Notes: generated by a model not told the origin, from the sequence alone. Counted from the first letter of the stretch, positions 50,853-60,203 are shown. The stretch: 64,000 nucleotides of DNA from Streptomyces caelestis (GCF_014205255.1 NZ_JACHNE010000001.1:3906001-3970000), one strand, 5' to 3'. Numbers and translations: made by a program.

Positions 50853-51133
50853 AGGTATCGCTTCTCTCCATACGCCGTCTCACGAGTGCGCCACGCCCAG
50901 CGCCGGGGCGGACGGAGCGGACCGGGGGACCGCGTCAACGTCCTTCATCCATTTTGCGGGATGGCTGAGATACGCACGCTACCCTTCCGCCCCACTTCAC
51001 GTACACCGACGGTCCTGACTGACGGCTCCGACCACCGTCCCGCCCGGGCTCCGAGGACCCGGACAGTCACCCCACAGGCCCTATACAAGCGGTAACGGCA
51101 CTACCCACAGCCATCTCGGGGCACTATGACGTC
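50853..51133. promoter_or_regulatory. Divergent region between DUF3027 and MFS genes
   Basis: 281 bp between two divergent genes. It must contain promoters for both. The least GC-rich part is 50935-50975 (CATCCATTTTGCGGGATGGC). No palindrome was evident. Confidence 0.35.
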
Positions 51134-52567
51134 GTGGCAGCCGCGAAGACGCCCCAGGGCGCCACCGGGACCGGTGGGTCGAAAGGGGTCAAGGGAAGCA
51201 GCCGACTGAGCGGACCGGGCCGTTGGGGCGGCTCCCTCCGCGCGGTCGGCCGTGCCCTGCACCTCCCGTTCACCGGCACCGCCCGCGGCATCCGCAAGGC
51301 CACCCACGCGCACGGCGCCGGCGAGTCCGGCCTCGGCAAGCTGATCGAGCTGCACGGCGTGAACGGCGCCGGGGACGTGATGATCACCGTCGCTCTCGCG
51401 TCGACGGTGTTCTTCTCCGTGCCGACCGACGAGGCCCGGGGCCGGGTCGCGCTGTACCTCGCCGTCACCATGGCGCCCTTCACCCTCCTCGCGCCGGTGA
51501 TCGGCCCGCTCCTCGACCGCATCCCGCACGGCCGCCGGGCGGCGATGGCCGGGGCGATGCTGGCCCGGGCGCTGCTCGCGCTCATCCTGTCCGGCGCGGT
51601 CGTCAGCGGCAGCATCCAGCTGTACCCGGCGGCGCTCGGCGTCCTCGTCGCGTCGAAGGCGTACGGGGTGGTCAGAAGCGCCGTCGTGCCCCGGCTGCTG
51701 CCGCCCGGCTTCTCCCTGGTGAAGGCCAACTCGCGCGTCACCCTCGGCGGGCTCCTCGCCACCGGCATCGCCGCGCCGATCGGCATCGGGCTCCAGCAGG
51801 TCGGGCCGCGCTGGCCGCTCTACGGCGCCTTCGTGATCTTCGTGGCAGGGACGTTCCTGTCGTTCACGCTGCCGCCGAAGGTCGACTCCGCCAAGGGCGA
51901 GGACACCGCCCTGCTGGCCGCGGACGAGGAGCACCTGCACGGGCCGCACCGCCTGCCGGTCAAGCGCCCCGGGCTGCGCACGGTCGGCCCGGCCGTCACC
52001 CACGCCCTGGCCGCCAACGCCTCCATCCGCTGCCTCACCGGCTTCCTGATCTTCTTCCTCGCCTTCCTGCTGCGCGAGCACCCGATCTCCGGCCAGAGCG
52101 CCGCCGTGTCCCTGGGGATGGTGGGCGTGTCGGCCGGCGTGGGCAACGCGCTCGGTACGGCCGTGGGGGCGTGGCTCCGGTCCCGGGCGCCGGAGATCAT
52201 CATCGTGACGGTCGTGGCGTGCGTGCTGGCTGCGGCGATCACGGCCGCGTTGTTCTTCGGCTCGGTCCTGATGGCCGGCCTGGCCGCGATCGCCGGCTTC
52301 GCGCAGGCCCTGGCCAAGCTGTCGCTCGACGCGCTGATCCAGCGGGACGTGCCCGAACTGGTCCGTACGTCGGCCTTCGCCCGCTCCGAGACGCTGCTCC
52401 AGATGTCCTGGGTACTGGGCGGGGCGGTCGGCATCGTGATGCCGCTCAACGGCACGCTCGGGCTGGCGGTGGGCGCCGCGATCGTCGGCACGGGCTGGCT
52501 GACGACCGTACGGGGGCTGATCGGCTCGGCCCGGCGCGGCGGTGCGACACGGCCGCGCGTGGCATAG
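51134..52567 (+). CDS. MFS transporter
   Basis: 477-aa protein from GTG 51134, about twelve helices after an 80-residue polar N-terminus. Loop GPLLDRIPHGRRAAMAGAML is the conserved cytoplasmic loop between helices 2 and 3, followed by LYPAALGVLVASKAYGVVRSAVVPRLLPPGFSLVKANSRVTL, a pattern of the MFS_3-like exporters. Substrate unknown. It stands next to the DUF2771 lipoprotein gene (62 bp gap) and shares its direction. Confidence 0.88.
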   Translation: MAAAKTPQGATGTGGSKGVKGSSRLSGPGRWGGSLRAVGRALHLPFTGTARGIRKATHAHGAGESGLGKLIELHGVNGAGDVMITVALASTVFFSVPTDEARGRVALYLAVTMAPFTLLAPVIGPLLDRIPHGRRAAMAGAMLARALLALILSGAVVSGSIQLYPAALGVLVASKAYGVVRSAVVPRLLPPGFSLVKANSRVTLGGLLATGIAAPIGIGLQQVGPRWPLYGAFVIFVAGTFLSFTLPPKVDSAKGEDTALLAADEEHLHGPHRLPVKRPGLRTVGPAVTHALAANASIRCLTGFLIFFLAFLLREHPISGQSAAVSLGMVGVSAGVGNALGTAVGAWLRSRAPEIIIVTVVACVLAAAITAALFFGSVLMAGLAAIAGFAQALAKLSLDALIQRDVPELVRTSAFARSETLLQMSWVLGGAVGIVMPLNGTLGLAVGAAIVGTGWLTTVRGLIGSARRGGATRPRVA

Positions 52568-52629
52568 CCGTACGGGCACGCCATACCCCGCGTGGGCGGT
52601 CCGGCGGGCGGGCCCGATAGCCTTCGGCC

Positions 52630-53103
52630 ATGAACACGTTGCAATCCGCTGTGCGACGCCGCCGCGCCGTCGCCGCCGCCGGCGTCGTATCCGCCGGACT
52701 GCTCGTCCTCTCGGCCTGTGACAAGCCGACGCCGATGGCCACCGTCACCGTGGGCCACGACTCGGTGAACTCCGAGGCCACCTGTGGTGGCGAGGGCGAC
52801 GCCCTGAAGTCGTCCGACCTCACGCAGTGCCTGAAGGACAAGGGCGTCAAGACCATCTCGGTCGACCCGGACGAGACCGTGCGCTTCGGTGTCGACCCGG
52901 AGATCGCGGACAAGGGCTGGACGATCCTGATGAACGGTCAGCCGCTGACCGACTCCAGCACGAAGACCTACCGCACCATCCCGGGCAGCGTGTTCTTCAA
53001 CGCCCAGTACGGGGCGCAGGGCAACTCGACGCTGGTGTCCATCAAGCAGGGCGAGAAGGACACGTCGGGGCTGTGGAACTTCAAGCTGGAGAAGGACGCG
53101 TAA
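52630..53103 (+). CDS. DUF2771 lipoprotein
   Basis: 157-aa product from ATG 52630. Signal peptide with lipobox LLVLSAC (Cys30) and a mature domain of DUF2771 type (TVGHDSVNSEATCGGEG...TISVDPDETVRFGVDPEIADKGWTILMNGQ). Two Cys outside the lipobox (TC, QC) can form a disulfide. Bound to the membrane outside the cell. Function unknown; conserved upstream of mqnB in Streptomyces. Confidence 0.87.
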   Translation: MNTLQSAVRRRRAVAAAGVVSAGLLVLSACDKPTPMATVTVGHDSVNSEATCGGEGDALKSSDLTQCLKDKGVKTISVDPDETVRFGVDPEIADKGWTILMNGQPLTDSSTKTYRTIPGSVFFNAQYGAQGNSTLVSIKQGEKDTSGLWNFKLEKDA

Positions 53104-53126
53104 TCGCTGCCGCTGGGCTGGGCAGG

Positions 53127-53864
53127 GTGCTTGTCGCCACCGCGGTTGCTGTTGAGCGGGACGCGGTGGCTCGGGCCTTTGGGGCGTTGCCTCCGGGGTC
53201 CGACAGTGAGGCGCTCGGCGTTGTGGGCCGTGCCCACGGCGGTAGCGGCGCGGCTGCCCGCGGCGGGGCGCTGGACCTCCAGGTGATCGCCGCCGGTGTA
53301 GGGCCCGCCCTCGCCGCCGCTTCCATCGCCTCCGCCCTCACCGCCGCCGCCCTCCAGGGCGACCCCTACGACCTCGTCGTCTCCGCCGGGATCGGTGGGG
53401 GGTTCCAGCCCGAGGCGAGCGTGGGGTCGCTCGTCGTCGCCGATGAGATCGTCGCGGCCGATCTGGGGGCCGAGACCGATGACGGGTTCGTGTCGGTCAC
53501 GGAGCTCGGGTTCGGGACCGTGCGTCACCTCCCGCCCGGGGACCTCGTGCGGCTGGCCGGGGACGCCGTCGGGGCCCGTACCGGGGCCGTGCTCACCGTG
53601 TCCACCGTGACCGGGACCGCCGAGCGGGCCGCCGTGCTCCGGGAGCGTCACCCCACCGCCCTCGCCGAGGCCATGGAGGGCTTCGGTGTGGCCGAGGCCG
53701 CCGCCGCGCACGGGGTGCCCGTGCTGGAGGTCCGGGCGATCTCCAATCCCGTCGGGCCGCGCGACCGCGCCGCCTGGCGCATCCCCGACGCCCTGGCGGC
53801 CCTCACCGAGGGTTTCGGGAAGCTCCTGCCCGCACTGGAGAGTTGGAACCGGCATGACCAGTGA
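53127..53864 (+). CDS. mqnB: Futalosine hydrolase
   Basis: 245-aa product from GTG 53127 (the frame continues upstream into the DUF2771 gene; the start is somewhat uncertain). A nucleoside phosphorylase-fold hydrolase: RVLVATAVAVERDAV, DLQVIAAGVGPALAAAS, DLVVSAGIGGGFQ, AMEGFGVAEAAAAHGVPVLEVRAISNPVGPRDRAAWRI. It splits futalosine in the alternative menaquinone pathway used by Streptomyces. It overlaps mqnD by 11 bp. Confidence 0.9.
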   Translation: MLVATAVAVERDAVARAFGALPPGSDSEALGVVGRAHGGSGAAARGGALDLQVIAAGVGPALAAASIASALTAAALQGDPYDLVVSAGIGGGFQPEASVGSLVVADEIVAADLGAETDDGFVSVTELGFGTVRHLPPGDLVRLAGDAVGARTGAVLTVSTVTGTAERAAVLRERHPTALAEAMEGFGVAEAAAAHGVPVLEVRAISNPVGPRDRAAWRIPDALAALTEGFGKLLPALESWNRHDQ

Positions 53865-54702
53865 GCAGCTGAAGATCGCCTACTCGCCCTGCCCGAACGA
53901 CACCTTCGTCTTCGACGCCCTGGCCCACGGCCGCGTCCCCGGCGCCCCCGGCTTCGACGTGACCTTCGCCGACATCGACATCACCAACGGCATGGCCGAG
54001 CGCGGCGAGTTCGACGTGCTGAAGGTGTCGTACGCCGTGCTGCCGTACGTGCTGGAGGAGTACGCCCTGCTGCCGTGCGGGGGTGCGCTGGGGCGGGGGT
54101 GCGGGCCGCTGGTGCTGACGCGGGAGGCGGATGTCGACCTCACCGGTCGTACGGTCGCCGTGCCCAGTGAGAAGTCCACCGCCTATCTGCTGTTCCGGCT
54201 GTGGGCCGCGGACACGCTGGGCGACGGGGTCGGCGAGATCGTCGTCATGCCCTTCCACGAGATCATGCCGGCCGTGCGGGACGGCAAGGTCGACGCGGGG
54301 CTCGTCATCCACGAGGCGCGCTTCACGTACCGCGGCTACGGCCTGCACAAGCTCGCCGACATGGGCGAGCACTGGGAGAACACCACCGGGCTGCCGATCC
54401 CGCTGGGCGCGATCATCGCCAAGCGGTCGCTGGGCGAGCAGAAGCTGCGGCTGCTCGCCGACTCCATCCGGACGTCCGTACGCGCCGCCTGGGACGACCC
54501 CGAGGCGTCCCGCCCGTACGTCATGGAACACGCCCAGGAGATGGACCCGGCCGTCGCCGACCAGCACATCGGGCTGTACGTCAACGAGTTCACCGCCGAC
54601 CTCGGCGAGGACGGCTACGCCGCCGTACGCGGGCTGCTCACACGCGCGGCGGCCGAGGGACTGGTGCCGCCCCTCGGCCCGAACGCGCTGCGTTTCCCGT
54701 GA
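53854..54702 (+). CDS. mqnD: 1,4-dihydroxy-6-naphthoate synthase
   Basis: 282-aa product from ATG 53854. IAYSPCPNDTFVFDAL at the start, VSYAVLPYVLEEYALLPCGGALGRGCGPLV, VPSEKSTAYLLFRLW and VDAGLVIHEARFTYRGYGLHKLADMGEHWENTTGLPIPLG are MqnD hallmarks. It acts on cyclic de-hypoxanthinyl futalosine to give the naphthoate ring. It overlaps mqnB and is co-translated with it. Confidence 0.95.
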   Translation: MTSEQLKIAYSPCPNDTFVFDALAHGRVPGAPGFDVTFADIDITNGMAERGEFDVLKVSYAVLPYVLEEYALLPCGGALGRGCGPLVLTREADVDLTGRTVAVPSEKSTAYLLFRLWAADTLGDGVGEIVVMPFHEIMPAVRDGKVDAGLVIHEARFTYRGYGLHKLADMGEHWENTTGLPIPLGAIIAKRSLGEQKLRLLADSIRTSVRAAWDDPEASRPYVMEHAQEMDPAVADQHIGLYVNEFTADLGEDGYAAVRGLLTRAAAEGLVPPLGPNALRFP

Positions 54703-54707
54703 GCGGT

Positions 54708-55091
54708 CTACACGTCCAACTGGTCGGCGACCGCGCGCAGCAGGCCCGCGATCTTCTTGCCCGCGGTCTTCTCGGGGTAGCGGCCCCGCTCCAGCATCGG
54801 CGTGATGTTCTCCAGGAGGGTCGTCAGATCCTGGACGATGGAGGCCAGCTCGTCCGGCTTCTTGCGGGTCGCGGCGGCGACCGAGGGGGTCGGGTCCAGA
54901 ATCGTCAGGGACAGCGCCTGGTCACCGCGCTGCCCGGCGACGACGCCGAACTCCACCCGCTGTCCCGGCTTGAGCGTCTCGACTCCGGCGGGGAGGACCG
55001 AGGAATGGACGAAGACGTCACCGCCGTCGTCGCGGGAGAGAAAGCCGAAGCCCTTCTCGCTGTTGAACCACTTGACCTTGCCGGTAGGCAC
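54708..55091 (-). CDS. Cold-shock-domain protein with helical C-terminal extension
   Basis: 127-aa product from GTG 55091. The first 66 residues are a cold-shock domain (TGKVKWFNSEKGFGFLSRDDGGDVFVHSSVL, with RNP1 KGFGFL and RNP2 VFVH). Then a 55-residue alpha-helical tail (ELASIVQDLTTLLENITPMLERGRY...IAGLLRAVADQLDV) that is absent from short CspA. An RNA-binding protein of the longer actinobacterial type. Its 5' side has a perfect palindrome at 55154-55173. Confidence 0.92.
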   Translation of the reverse strand: MPTGKVKWFNSEKGFGFLSRDDGGDVFVHSSVLPAGVETLKPGQRVEFGVVAGQRGDQALSLTILDPTPSVAAATRKKPDELASIVQDLTTLLENITPMLERGRYPEKTAGKKIAGLLRAVADQLDV

Positions 55092-55153
55092 GTCTGTCCT
55101 CGTCCTCGTACTCGTCGGAAAACTGCTTCTGAAACAGCTCTGGATAGCACTCG

Positions 55154-55173
55154 GGCGGGTCGTACGACCCGCC
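55154..55173. promoter_or_regulatory. 20-bp perfect palindrome upstream of CSD gene
   Basis: GGCGGGTCGTACGACCCGCC is exactly self-complementary. It lies 62 bp upstream of the cold-shock gene start and 80 bp upstream of the divergent membrane gene. It could be an operator for either gene or a 5' UTR hairpin. Confidence 0.6.
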
Positions 55174-55253
55174 GGTACCAAGGCTAATGCTCTTCAGGCC
55201 GGTGACAAGACGTCACCCGGTTGTTCCTTCGCGCTGGGAACTACCCTGGTCGG

Positions 55254-55502
55254 GTGCGTGACAAAACCCAAACGAATTCCGCCGCTCCCGGTGACCGTCT
55301 GGTCCGTGCCGGTGGCATCGTCTTCTTCATCGGCGCCGTGGCCACACTGGTCACGGTCGCCCCGCTGTTTCTGGGGACGACACCCTTTCCTACCTACATG
55401 TTCGGCCTGAGCATGCTCATGGCAGTCGGTTTCCTGATGGCCGGCGCGGGAGTGCTGCGTTCCGTGGCGGCGGGCCGGCGTCAGGCGCGTTCGGGACGGT
55501 AG
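55254..55502 (+). CDS. Small two-helix membrane protein
   Basis: 82-aa product from GTG 55254. Two hydrophobic segments (GGIVFFIGAVATLVTVAPLFL and MFGLSMLMAVGFLMAGAGVL) and a basic C-terminus (AAGRRQARSGR). No family recalled. The last 22 bp overlap the convergent HAD gene. Confidence 0.72.
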   Translation: MRDKTQTNSAAPGDRLVRAGGIVFFIGAVATLVTVAPLFLGTTPFPTYMFGLSMLMAVGFLMAGAGVLRSVAAGRRQARSGR

Positions 55503-56104
55503 TCCGAAAACCACCCGGGGAATTCCGTCAGGTCGGTGAGGACGACGTCCGCGCCCGCCGCGCGCAGTTCCTCCGGGGGGCAGGGGCCGGTGGCCACCGC
55601 GACCGACAGCGCGCCGGCCGCCCGGGCGCCGCGTACGTCCCCGACGTGGTCGCCGACGTAGACGCCCGCGTCGTGCTCGCGCAGCGCCTCCGCCTTCTGC
55701 TCGGCCCACAGGTCGCCGATGACGGCGTCGGGCTCGATGCCGAGGTGGGCGAGGTGCAGTTTGGCGTTGGGCTCGTACTTCGCGGTGACGACTATCGCGC
55801 GTCCGCCGGCCTCCCGTACGGCCGCGATGGCCTCGCGGGCACCGGGCAGCGCGGGGGTCTCGGCGATGGCGATGGTCGGGTAGATCTCCCGGTAGACGTC
55901 CGCCACGGTCTCGACCTCGTCGGCCGGGAACCAGTTGATCAGCTCCTCGGCCAGCGGCGGCCCGAGCCGCGTGACCGCCAGATCGGCGTCGATGTACGTC
56001 CCCGTCCGCTCGGACAGCGCCTGGTAGCAGGCGCGGATGCCGGGGCGGGAGTCGATGAGGGTCATGTCGAGGTCGAAGCCGACGGTGATTGCCATAGGGG
56101 CCAT
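55481..56104 (-). CDS. HAD-family hydrolase (phosphoglycolate phosphatase-like)
   Basis: 207-aa product from ATG 56104; ATG 56095 (MAITVGFDLDM) is an alternative and neither has a strong ribosome site. Motif I FDLDMTLIDS, motif II IVVTAK, motif III/IV EQKAEAL and VYVGDHVGDVRGARAAG. A cap domain between residues 18 and 90 makes it a subfamily I phosphatase. Substrate unknown, probably a small phosphorylated metabolite. Confidence 0.9.
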   Translation of the reverse strand: MAPMAITVGFDLDMTLIDSRPGIRACYQALSERTGTYIDADLAVTRLGPPLAEELINWFPADEVETVADVYREIYPTIAIAETPALPGAREAIAAVREAGGRAIVVTAKYEPNAKLHLAHLGIEPDAVIGDLWAEQKAEALREHDAGVYVGDHVGDVRGARAAGALSVAVATGPCPPEELRAAGADVVLTDLTEFPGWFSDYRPERA

Positions 56105-56147
56105 TGTGCCCAGGCGGTGTGAACGGCAGAGGCGCCCCTGTGACCGG

Positions 56148-57170
56148 CTAGCGAGAGCGCTGTGAGCGCCACACCAGGAACAGTGCCGACGCCACCGCCG
56201 CGCCCCTGACCACCCACGGCCAGGTCTCCGCCACCGCGGCGTTCATGTGGCCCTCGGCGATCGGGGTGCCCCAGCGGTCGTTCATCCTGCCCCACAGCCA
56301 GAGAATCCCGGCCGCGACGGAGAGGCTGGGGAGGATCACGACCGCCCACTTCGTCTCCGCCGGGCTCAGACGGCGTGAGGCGTAGGCGATGAGCCAGCCG
56401 AGGATCAGCACGAACCAGTTGCCGAGCACGGCGCCCGCGACGAGGAGACCGGCGGCGATCAGAAGGAGCGGGTTGCTCCAGCCGCCCGCGGACAGGCACG
56501 GCAGACGCCGGCGGGCCGCCTTGCCGGCTGTCTCCCCCGGCACCGCGGCCTCGACAGCCGGCGCTGTCTCCTCGTCGGCCGCCGCCTTCTCCAGCCGCGG
56601 CTTCCTCGGCTGCGGCGGCTTCAGCAGGTCCGGCAGCTCCACGCCGCCCACGAAGCCCGGCACGTCGTCGCCCGCCCCGAAGGGGCTGCTGTCCACCCGC
56701 CACCAGTCCGGCTGGACGGCGCTGTCCCCGAGCTCGTGCCCGGCGGCCAGGTGCGGCGGGGCCGCGCCCTCGGCGGCGGCGGGGCGCGGCTCCTCGGCGG
56801 GCCGGGCCGGGCGGGGACGCGGGACGACCCGCCGCAGGACCCCCTTCGGCCGCTCGCCCGGCTCCTCCTGCTCGCGGGCCTCGCGCTGTACGGGCACGGC
56901 GGCCGGGGCGCTCTGCGTCGTACCGCCGCCACCCGCGCTCGTGCCGTCCGCGGCCGCCGCCACGATCTCGTCGGGGCTGCCGAGGCGGGACAGGATGCGG
57001 CGGACGGCGGCGGGCGAGTCGACGGTGGCCTTCGCGCGGCGCTTGTCGATCTCGTTGCGCAGGTCCGCCACCAGCCGCATGCGCGTGGCCGACGACAGCT
57101 GCCGCTGCTGGGCCACGTCTCCGACGCGGCTCAGATACTCGTAAACGACCTGGTCGCTCTCAATCCCCAC
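56148..57170 (-). CDS. Membrane protein with cytoplasmic N-terminal helical domain
   Basis: 340-aa product from GTG 57170 with GGAGGGGA upstream. Residues 1-65 (YEYLSRVGDVAQQRQLSSATRMRLVADLRNEIDKRRA...VRRILSRLGSPDEIVAAA) resemble the HAAS/DUF1700 signalling-type helical domain. A long Pro/Ala/Glu-rich linker follows, then about four membrane helices near the C-terminus (LLLIAAGLLVAGAVLG, WFVLILGWLIAYA, WAVVILPSLSVAAGILWLWG, AAVASALFLVW). Function unknown; conserved upstream of the divergent helicase-like gene. Confidence 0.75.
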   Translation of the reverse strand: MGIESDQVVYEYLSRVGDVAQQRQLSSATRMRLVADLRNEIDKRRAKATVDSPAAVRRILSRLGSPDEIVAAAADGTSAGGGGTTQSAPAAVPVQREAREQEEPGERPKGVLRRVVPRPRPARPAEEPRPAAAEGAAPPHLAAGHELGDSAVQPDWWRVDSSPFGAGDDVPGFVGGVELPDLLKPPQPRKPRLEKAAADEETAPAVEAAVPGETAGKAARRRLPCLSAGGWSNPLLLIAAGLLVAGAVLGNWFVLILGWLIAYASRRLSPAETKWAVVILPSLSVAAGILWLWGRMNDRWGTPIAEGHMNAAVAETWPWVVRGAAVASALFLVWRSQRSR

Positions 57171-57323
57171 GAAGTCCCCTCCGGGGCGTGTGCGTTGGCG
57201 GACGCCGTCGGTCGACGGTACCGCGAGTGCGAGCGGGTGACCCACAGGCCCGTCCGGCGCCGGCCCCGCCCGCCCGCGGACAGTCGGCCCGGCCGCCGGA
57301 GGCGACCCGCTACCGTGGACCGG

Positions 57324-59897
57324 ATGAGCACCGAGGACAGGCCCGCGGCCCCCCGTTCCCTCGCGGAAGCGCTCCGCGGGCGGGACGACGTCTCGCTGGG
57401 CGCGCTCCTGCGCGGCCGTCCGGATCTCATCACGCCCGTGCCGACCGACCTCACGCAGCTCGCGAGCCGTGCCGGCACCCGCGCCTCGGTCGTGCGGGCC
57501 CTGGAGCGGCTGGACCGGTTCACACTCCAGACGGCTCAGGCGCTGGCCGTGGCGGCGGATCCGGCGACGTACGACGAACTGCTCGGACTCATGGCCGGGG
57601 ACGACGCCGACCCGGCCGTCGCCCAGGCCCTGCCGCACGCCCTGGGCGTGCTGCGCGAGCAGGCCCTGGTGTGGGGCGCCGACGACCGGCTGCGGCTGGT
57701 GCGGACGGCCCGTGAGCTGCTGGCTCCCTCACCGCAGCACCCCTCGCCGACGGGACTCGGCCCGACGGTCCAGGAAGCCACCGCCGGGATGTCCCCGGGG
57801 CGGATCCAGGAGATCGTCTCGGCCGCCGGGCTGCCCTCGACCCACGACTCGGTCTCCGCGGTGACCGCCCTGACCGAGCTGTTCACGGACCGGCGCCGGA
57901 TGGCCGCACTGCTCGCGAAGGCCCCGGCCGACTCCCTCGACGTGCTGGAGCGGTTGGTGTGGGGGCCGCCGTACGGGCAGGTCACGGCCGATCCGGCGCC
58001 CCGGCTGCGCTGGCTGCTGGACCGGGGGCTGCTGCTGCCGACGGCGCCCGGGACGGTCGTGCTGCCGCGCGAGGTCGCCCTGCACCTGCGGCGGGGGCTC
58101 GCGCACCGGACGCCCGAGCCGGTGCCGCCGGCGGTCGAGGCCGCCGCCGTTCATCGTCCACAGGTTGTGGACAGCACCGCGGCCGGGCAGGCGTACACCG
58201 CGCTCGCGACCGTCGAGGAGCTGCTGAAGGACTGGGACGAGGGCGGGCCGGCGGTGCTGCGGGCCGGCGGGCTGAGCGTGCGCGACCTGAAGCGGACCGC
58301 CGTCGCCCTGGACGTGCCCGAGCCGGTCGCCGCGTTCTGGGTGGAGCTGGCGTACGCGGCGGGCCTGATCGCCCCGGACGGGGAGGCCGACGAGCGGTAC
58401 GCGGCGACCCCGGCGTACGACGAGTGGCGGGAGCTGCCCGCCGCCGAGCGCTGGTCGCGGCTGGTCACAGCGTGGCTCCCGGCGACCCGCACGGCCGGAC
58501 TGGTGGGCGGGCGGGACGCGAAGGACCGTACGTTGTCGGCGCTCGGGCCGGGTCTGGACCGTTCGGCGGCGCCGGAGGTACGGCACCGGGTGCTGGCGCT
58601 GCTGGCCGAGCTGCCGGAGGGCGCCGCGCCGGACGCCGAGTCGGTGCCGGCCCGGCTGCGCTGGGAGCGCCCCCTGCGCGGCGCCCGGCACGAGGACGAC
58701 CTGCGCAGCCGGCTCGCCCGGTGGACCCTGTCCGAGGCCGAGCTGCTGGGCGTCACGGGCAGGGGTGCGCTGTCGGCCCACGGCAGGGCCCTGCTGGGTG
58801 CGCCCGCGGCGCCCGCGCAGAGCCCGGAGGGCTCCGCTGGACCGGAGGGCTCCGGTCCAGCGGAGCCCTCCGGTCCGGGGGACAAGCTCCCGGTCCACCA
58901 CCGGCCCGCTCCCCTCGCCCACCTCACCCCCCTCTCCCCCGCCGAACAGGCCGTCGCCTCCGCCGCCGCGGCCCGGCTGCTCACGCCGCTGCTGCCCGAG
59001 CCGCTGGACCACGTGCTGCTCCAGGCCGACCTGACGGCGGTGGCGCCCGGGCCCTTGCAGCGCCCGCTCGCCGACATGCTGGGCGTGCTGGCGGACGTCG
59101 AGTCCAAGGGCGGGGCCACCGTCTACCGGTTCACGCCCGGCTCGGTGCGGCGCGCCCTGGACGCCGGGCAGAGCGCCTCGGACCTGCACGCCTTCCTCGC
59201 CACGCACTCCCGTACGCCGGTGCCGCAGCCGCTCACGTACCTGATCGACGACGTGGCCCGCAGGCACGGTCATCTGCGCGTGGGCGCGGCCTCGGCGTAC
59301 GTCCGCTGCGACGACGACGCGGTGCTCAACGAGATCCTCGCCGACAAGCGGGCCGCCGGGCTGGGGCTGCGCCGGCTCGCCCCGACCGTGGTGGCCGCGC
59401 TGACCGACCCGGCGGGGCTGCTGGAGGGCCTGCGGGCGATGGGGTTCGCGCCGGCCGCCGAGTCCGCCGAGGGCGATGTGCTGATCACCCGAGCGCACTC
59501 GCACCGCACCCCGCCCCGTACGGCACCCGAGCCGGTGCCGGAGGGCCCGCCGGTCCCCGACGACACCCTCCTCGCGGCGGCGCTGCGCGCCATCCGGGCC
59601 GGCGACCTCGCCTCCACCACCCCGCGCAAGCCCGGCACGGTCCCGGCGGGCAACGGCGAACCGCCCCGCACCGGTTCCGCCGAGACCCTCGCCACCATGC
59701 AGGCCGCCGTCCTGACCGGCGGGACGCTGTGGATCGGCTACGTCAACGCCGAGGGCGCCGCCAGCCAGCGCGTCATCGCCCCGATCCGCGTCGAGGGCGG
59801 CTTCGTCACGGCGTACGACCACACGGCGGACGAGGTCCGCACGTACCCGCTGCACCGGATCACCGGGGTCGCGGAGCTCGCCGACGACGCGGACTGA
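57324..59897 (+). CDS. Helicase-associated (XPB-like N-terminal) protein
   Basis: 857-aa product from ATG 57324. No ATPase motifs were seen; the C-terminal part (DDVARRHGHLRVGAASAYVRCDDDAVLNEILADKRAAGLGLRRLAPTVVAA...LRAMGFAPAAES) resembles the XPB damage-recognition/helicase-associated module. The end has a WYL-like sequence (GTLWIGYVNAEGAASQRVIAPIRVEGGFVTAYDHTADEVRTYPLHRI). Its partner, XPB helicase, lies at 61889-63532, as in mycobacteria (Rv0862c/Rv0861c). Probably a DNA-repair-linked scaffold. The 24-bp inverted repeat at 58824-58873 codes for a Gly/Pro/Ser-rich linker. Confidence 0.85.
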   Translation: MSTEDRPAAPRSLAEALRGRDDVSLGALLRGRPDLITPVPTDLTQLASRAGTRASVVRALERLDRFTLQTAQALAVAADPATYDELLGLMAGDDADPAVAQALPHALGVLREQALVWGADDRLRLVRTARELLAPSPQHPSPTGLGPTVQEATAGMSPGRIQEIVSAAGLPSTHDSVSAVTALTELFTDRRRMAALLAKAPADSLDVLERLVWGPPYGQVTADPAPRLRWLLDRGLLLPTAPGTVVLPREVALHLRRGLAHRTPEPVPPAVEAAAVHRPQVVDSTAAGQAYTALATVEELLKDWDEGGPAVLRAGGLSVRDLKRTAVALDVPEPVAAFWVELAYAAGLIAPDGEADERYAATPAYDEWRELPAAERWSRLVTAWLPATRTAGLVGGRDAKDRTLSALGPGLDRSAAPEVRHRVLALLAELPEGAAPDAESVPARLRWERPLRGARHEDDLRSRLARWTLSEAELLGVTGRGALSAHGRALLGAPAAPAQSPEGSAGPEGSGPAEPSGPGDKLPVHHRPAPLAHLTPLSPAEQAVASAAAARLLTPLLPEPLDHVLLQADLTAVAPGPLQRPLADMLGVLADVESKGGATVYRFTPGSVRRALDAGQSASDLHAFLATHSRTPVPQPLTYLIDDVARRHGHLRVGAASAYVRCDDDAVLNEILADKRAAGLGLRRLAPTVVAALTDPAGLLEGLRAMGFAPAAESAEGDVLITRAHSHRTPPRTAPEPVPEGPPVPDDTLLAAALRAIRAGDLASTTPRKPGTVPAGNGEPPRTGSAETLATMQAAVLTGGTLWIGYVNAEGAASQRVIAPIRVEGGFVTAYDHTADEVRTYPLHRITGVAELADDAD
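58824..58873. repeat. 24-bp perfect inverted repeat inside the coding region
   Basis: The arms 58824-58847 and 58850-58873 are exact reverse complements with only a GG between them. They start CCGGAGGGCTCC and end GGAGCCCTCCGG. They encode a linker (PEGSAGPEGSGPAEPSGP). Confidence 0.9.
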
Positions 59898-60071
59898 CGG
59901 CCCGTGCCGCCGGGTGCCGTCTCACCCGTTCGGGTGCACGCCGGCGTTCATGCACGCCACGCCGGGGATGTCCCACCCTTGGGCGACATTGCCGGGCGCG
60001 CCGCATTCCGCCGTTCGGGCGGGGGCAGCCACCGGGTGTCCCTGAGAGCCTTGTGGAAAGGAAGTCCCAGC

Positions 60072-60203
60072 ATGCGCGCTGTCCGTCGAGTCGCCGCCGT
60101 CCTGGCCACCGCCGCCCTGATGACGTTCGGTGGGCTGGCCGCTCCGGCCGCCGCGGTGAGCATCGATGTAGCCGGCCTCGTCCTCGAGACACCGCAGGTC
60201 TGA
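60072..60203 (+). CDS. Small secreted peptide 1
   Basis: 43-aa product from ATG 60072 with GGAAAGGAAG upstream. A typical signal peptide (RAVRRVAAVLATAALMTFGG, cleavage after APAAA) leaves only about 15 residues, VSIDVAGLVLETPQV. A strong palindromic terminator follows at 60211-60240. No family recognised. May be a secreted signal or structural peptide. A second peptide gene follows. Confidence 0.62.
   Translation: MRAVRRVAAVLATAALMTFGGLAAPAAAVSIDVAGLVLETPQV

Noticed and set aside
57729..59855. 708-aa minus-strand frame opposite the helicase-associated gene
   Set aside because: No recognisable domain, and the plus-strand protein has coherent hydrophobic and acidic patterns with known C-terminal modules.
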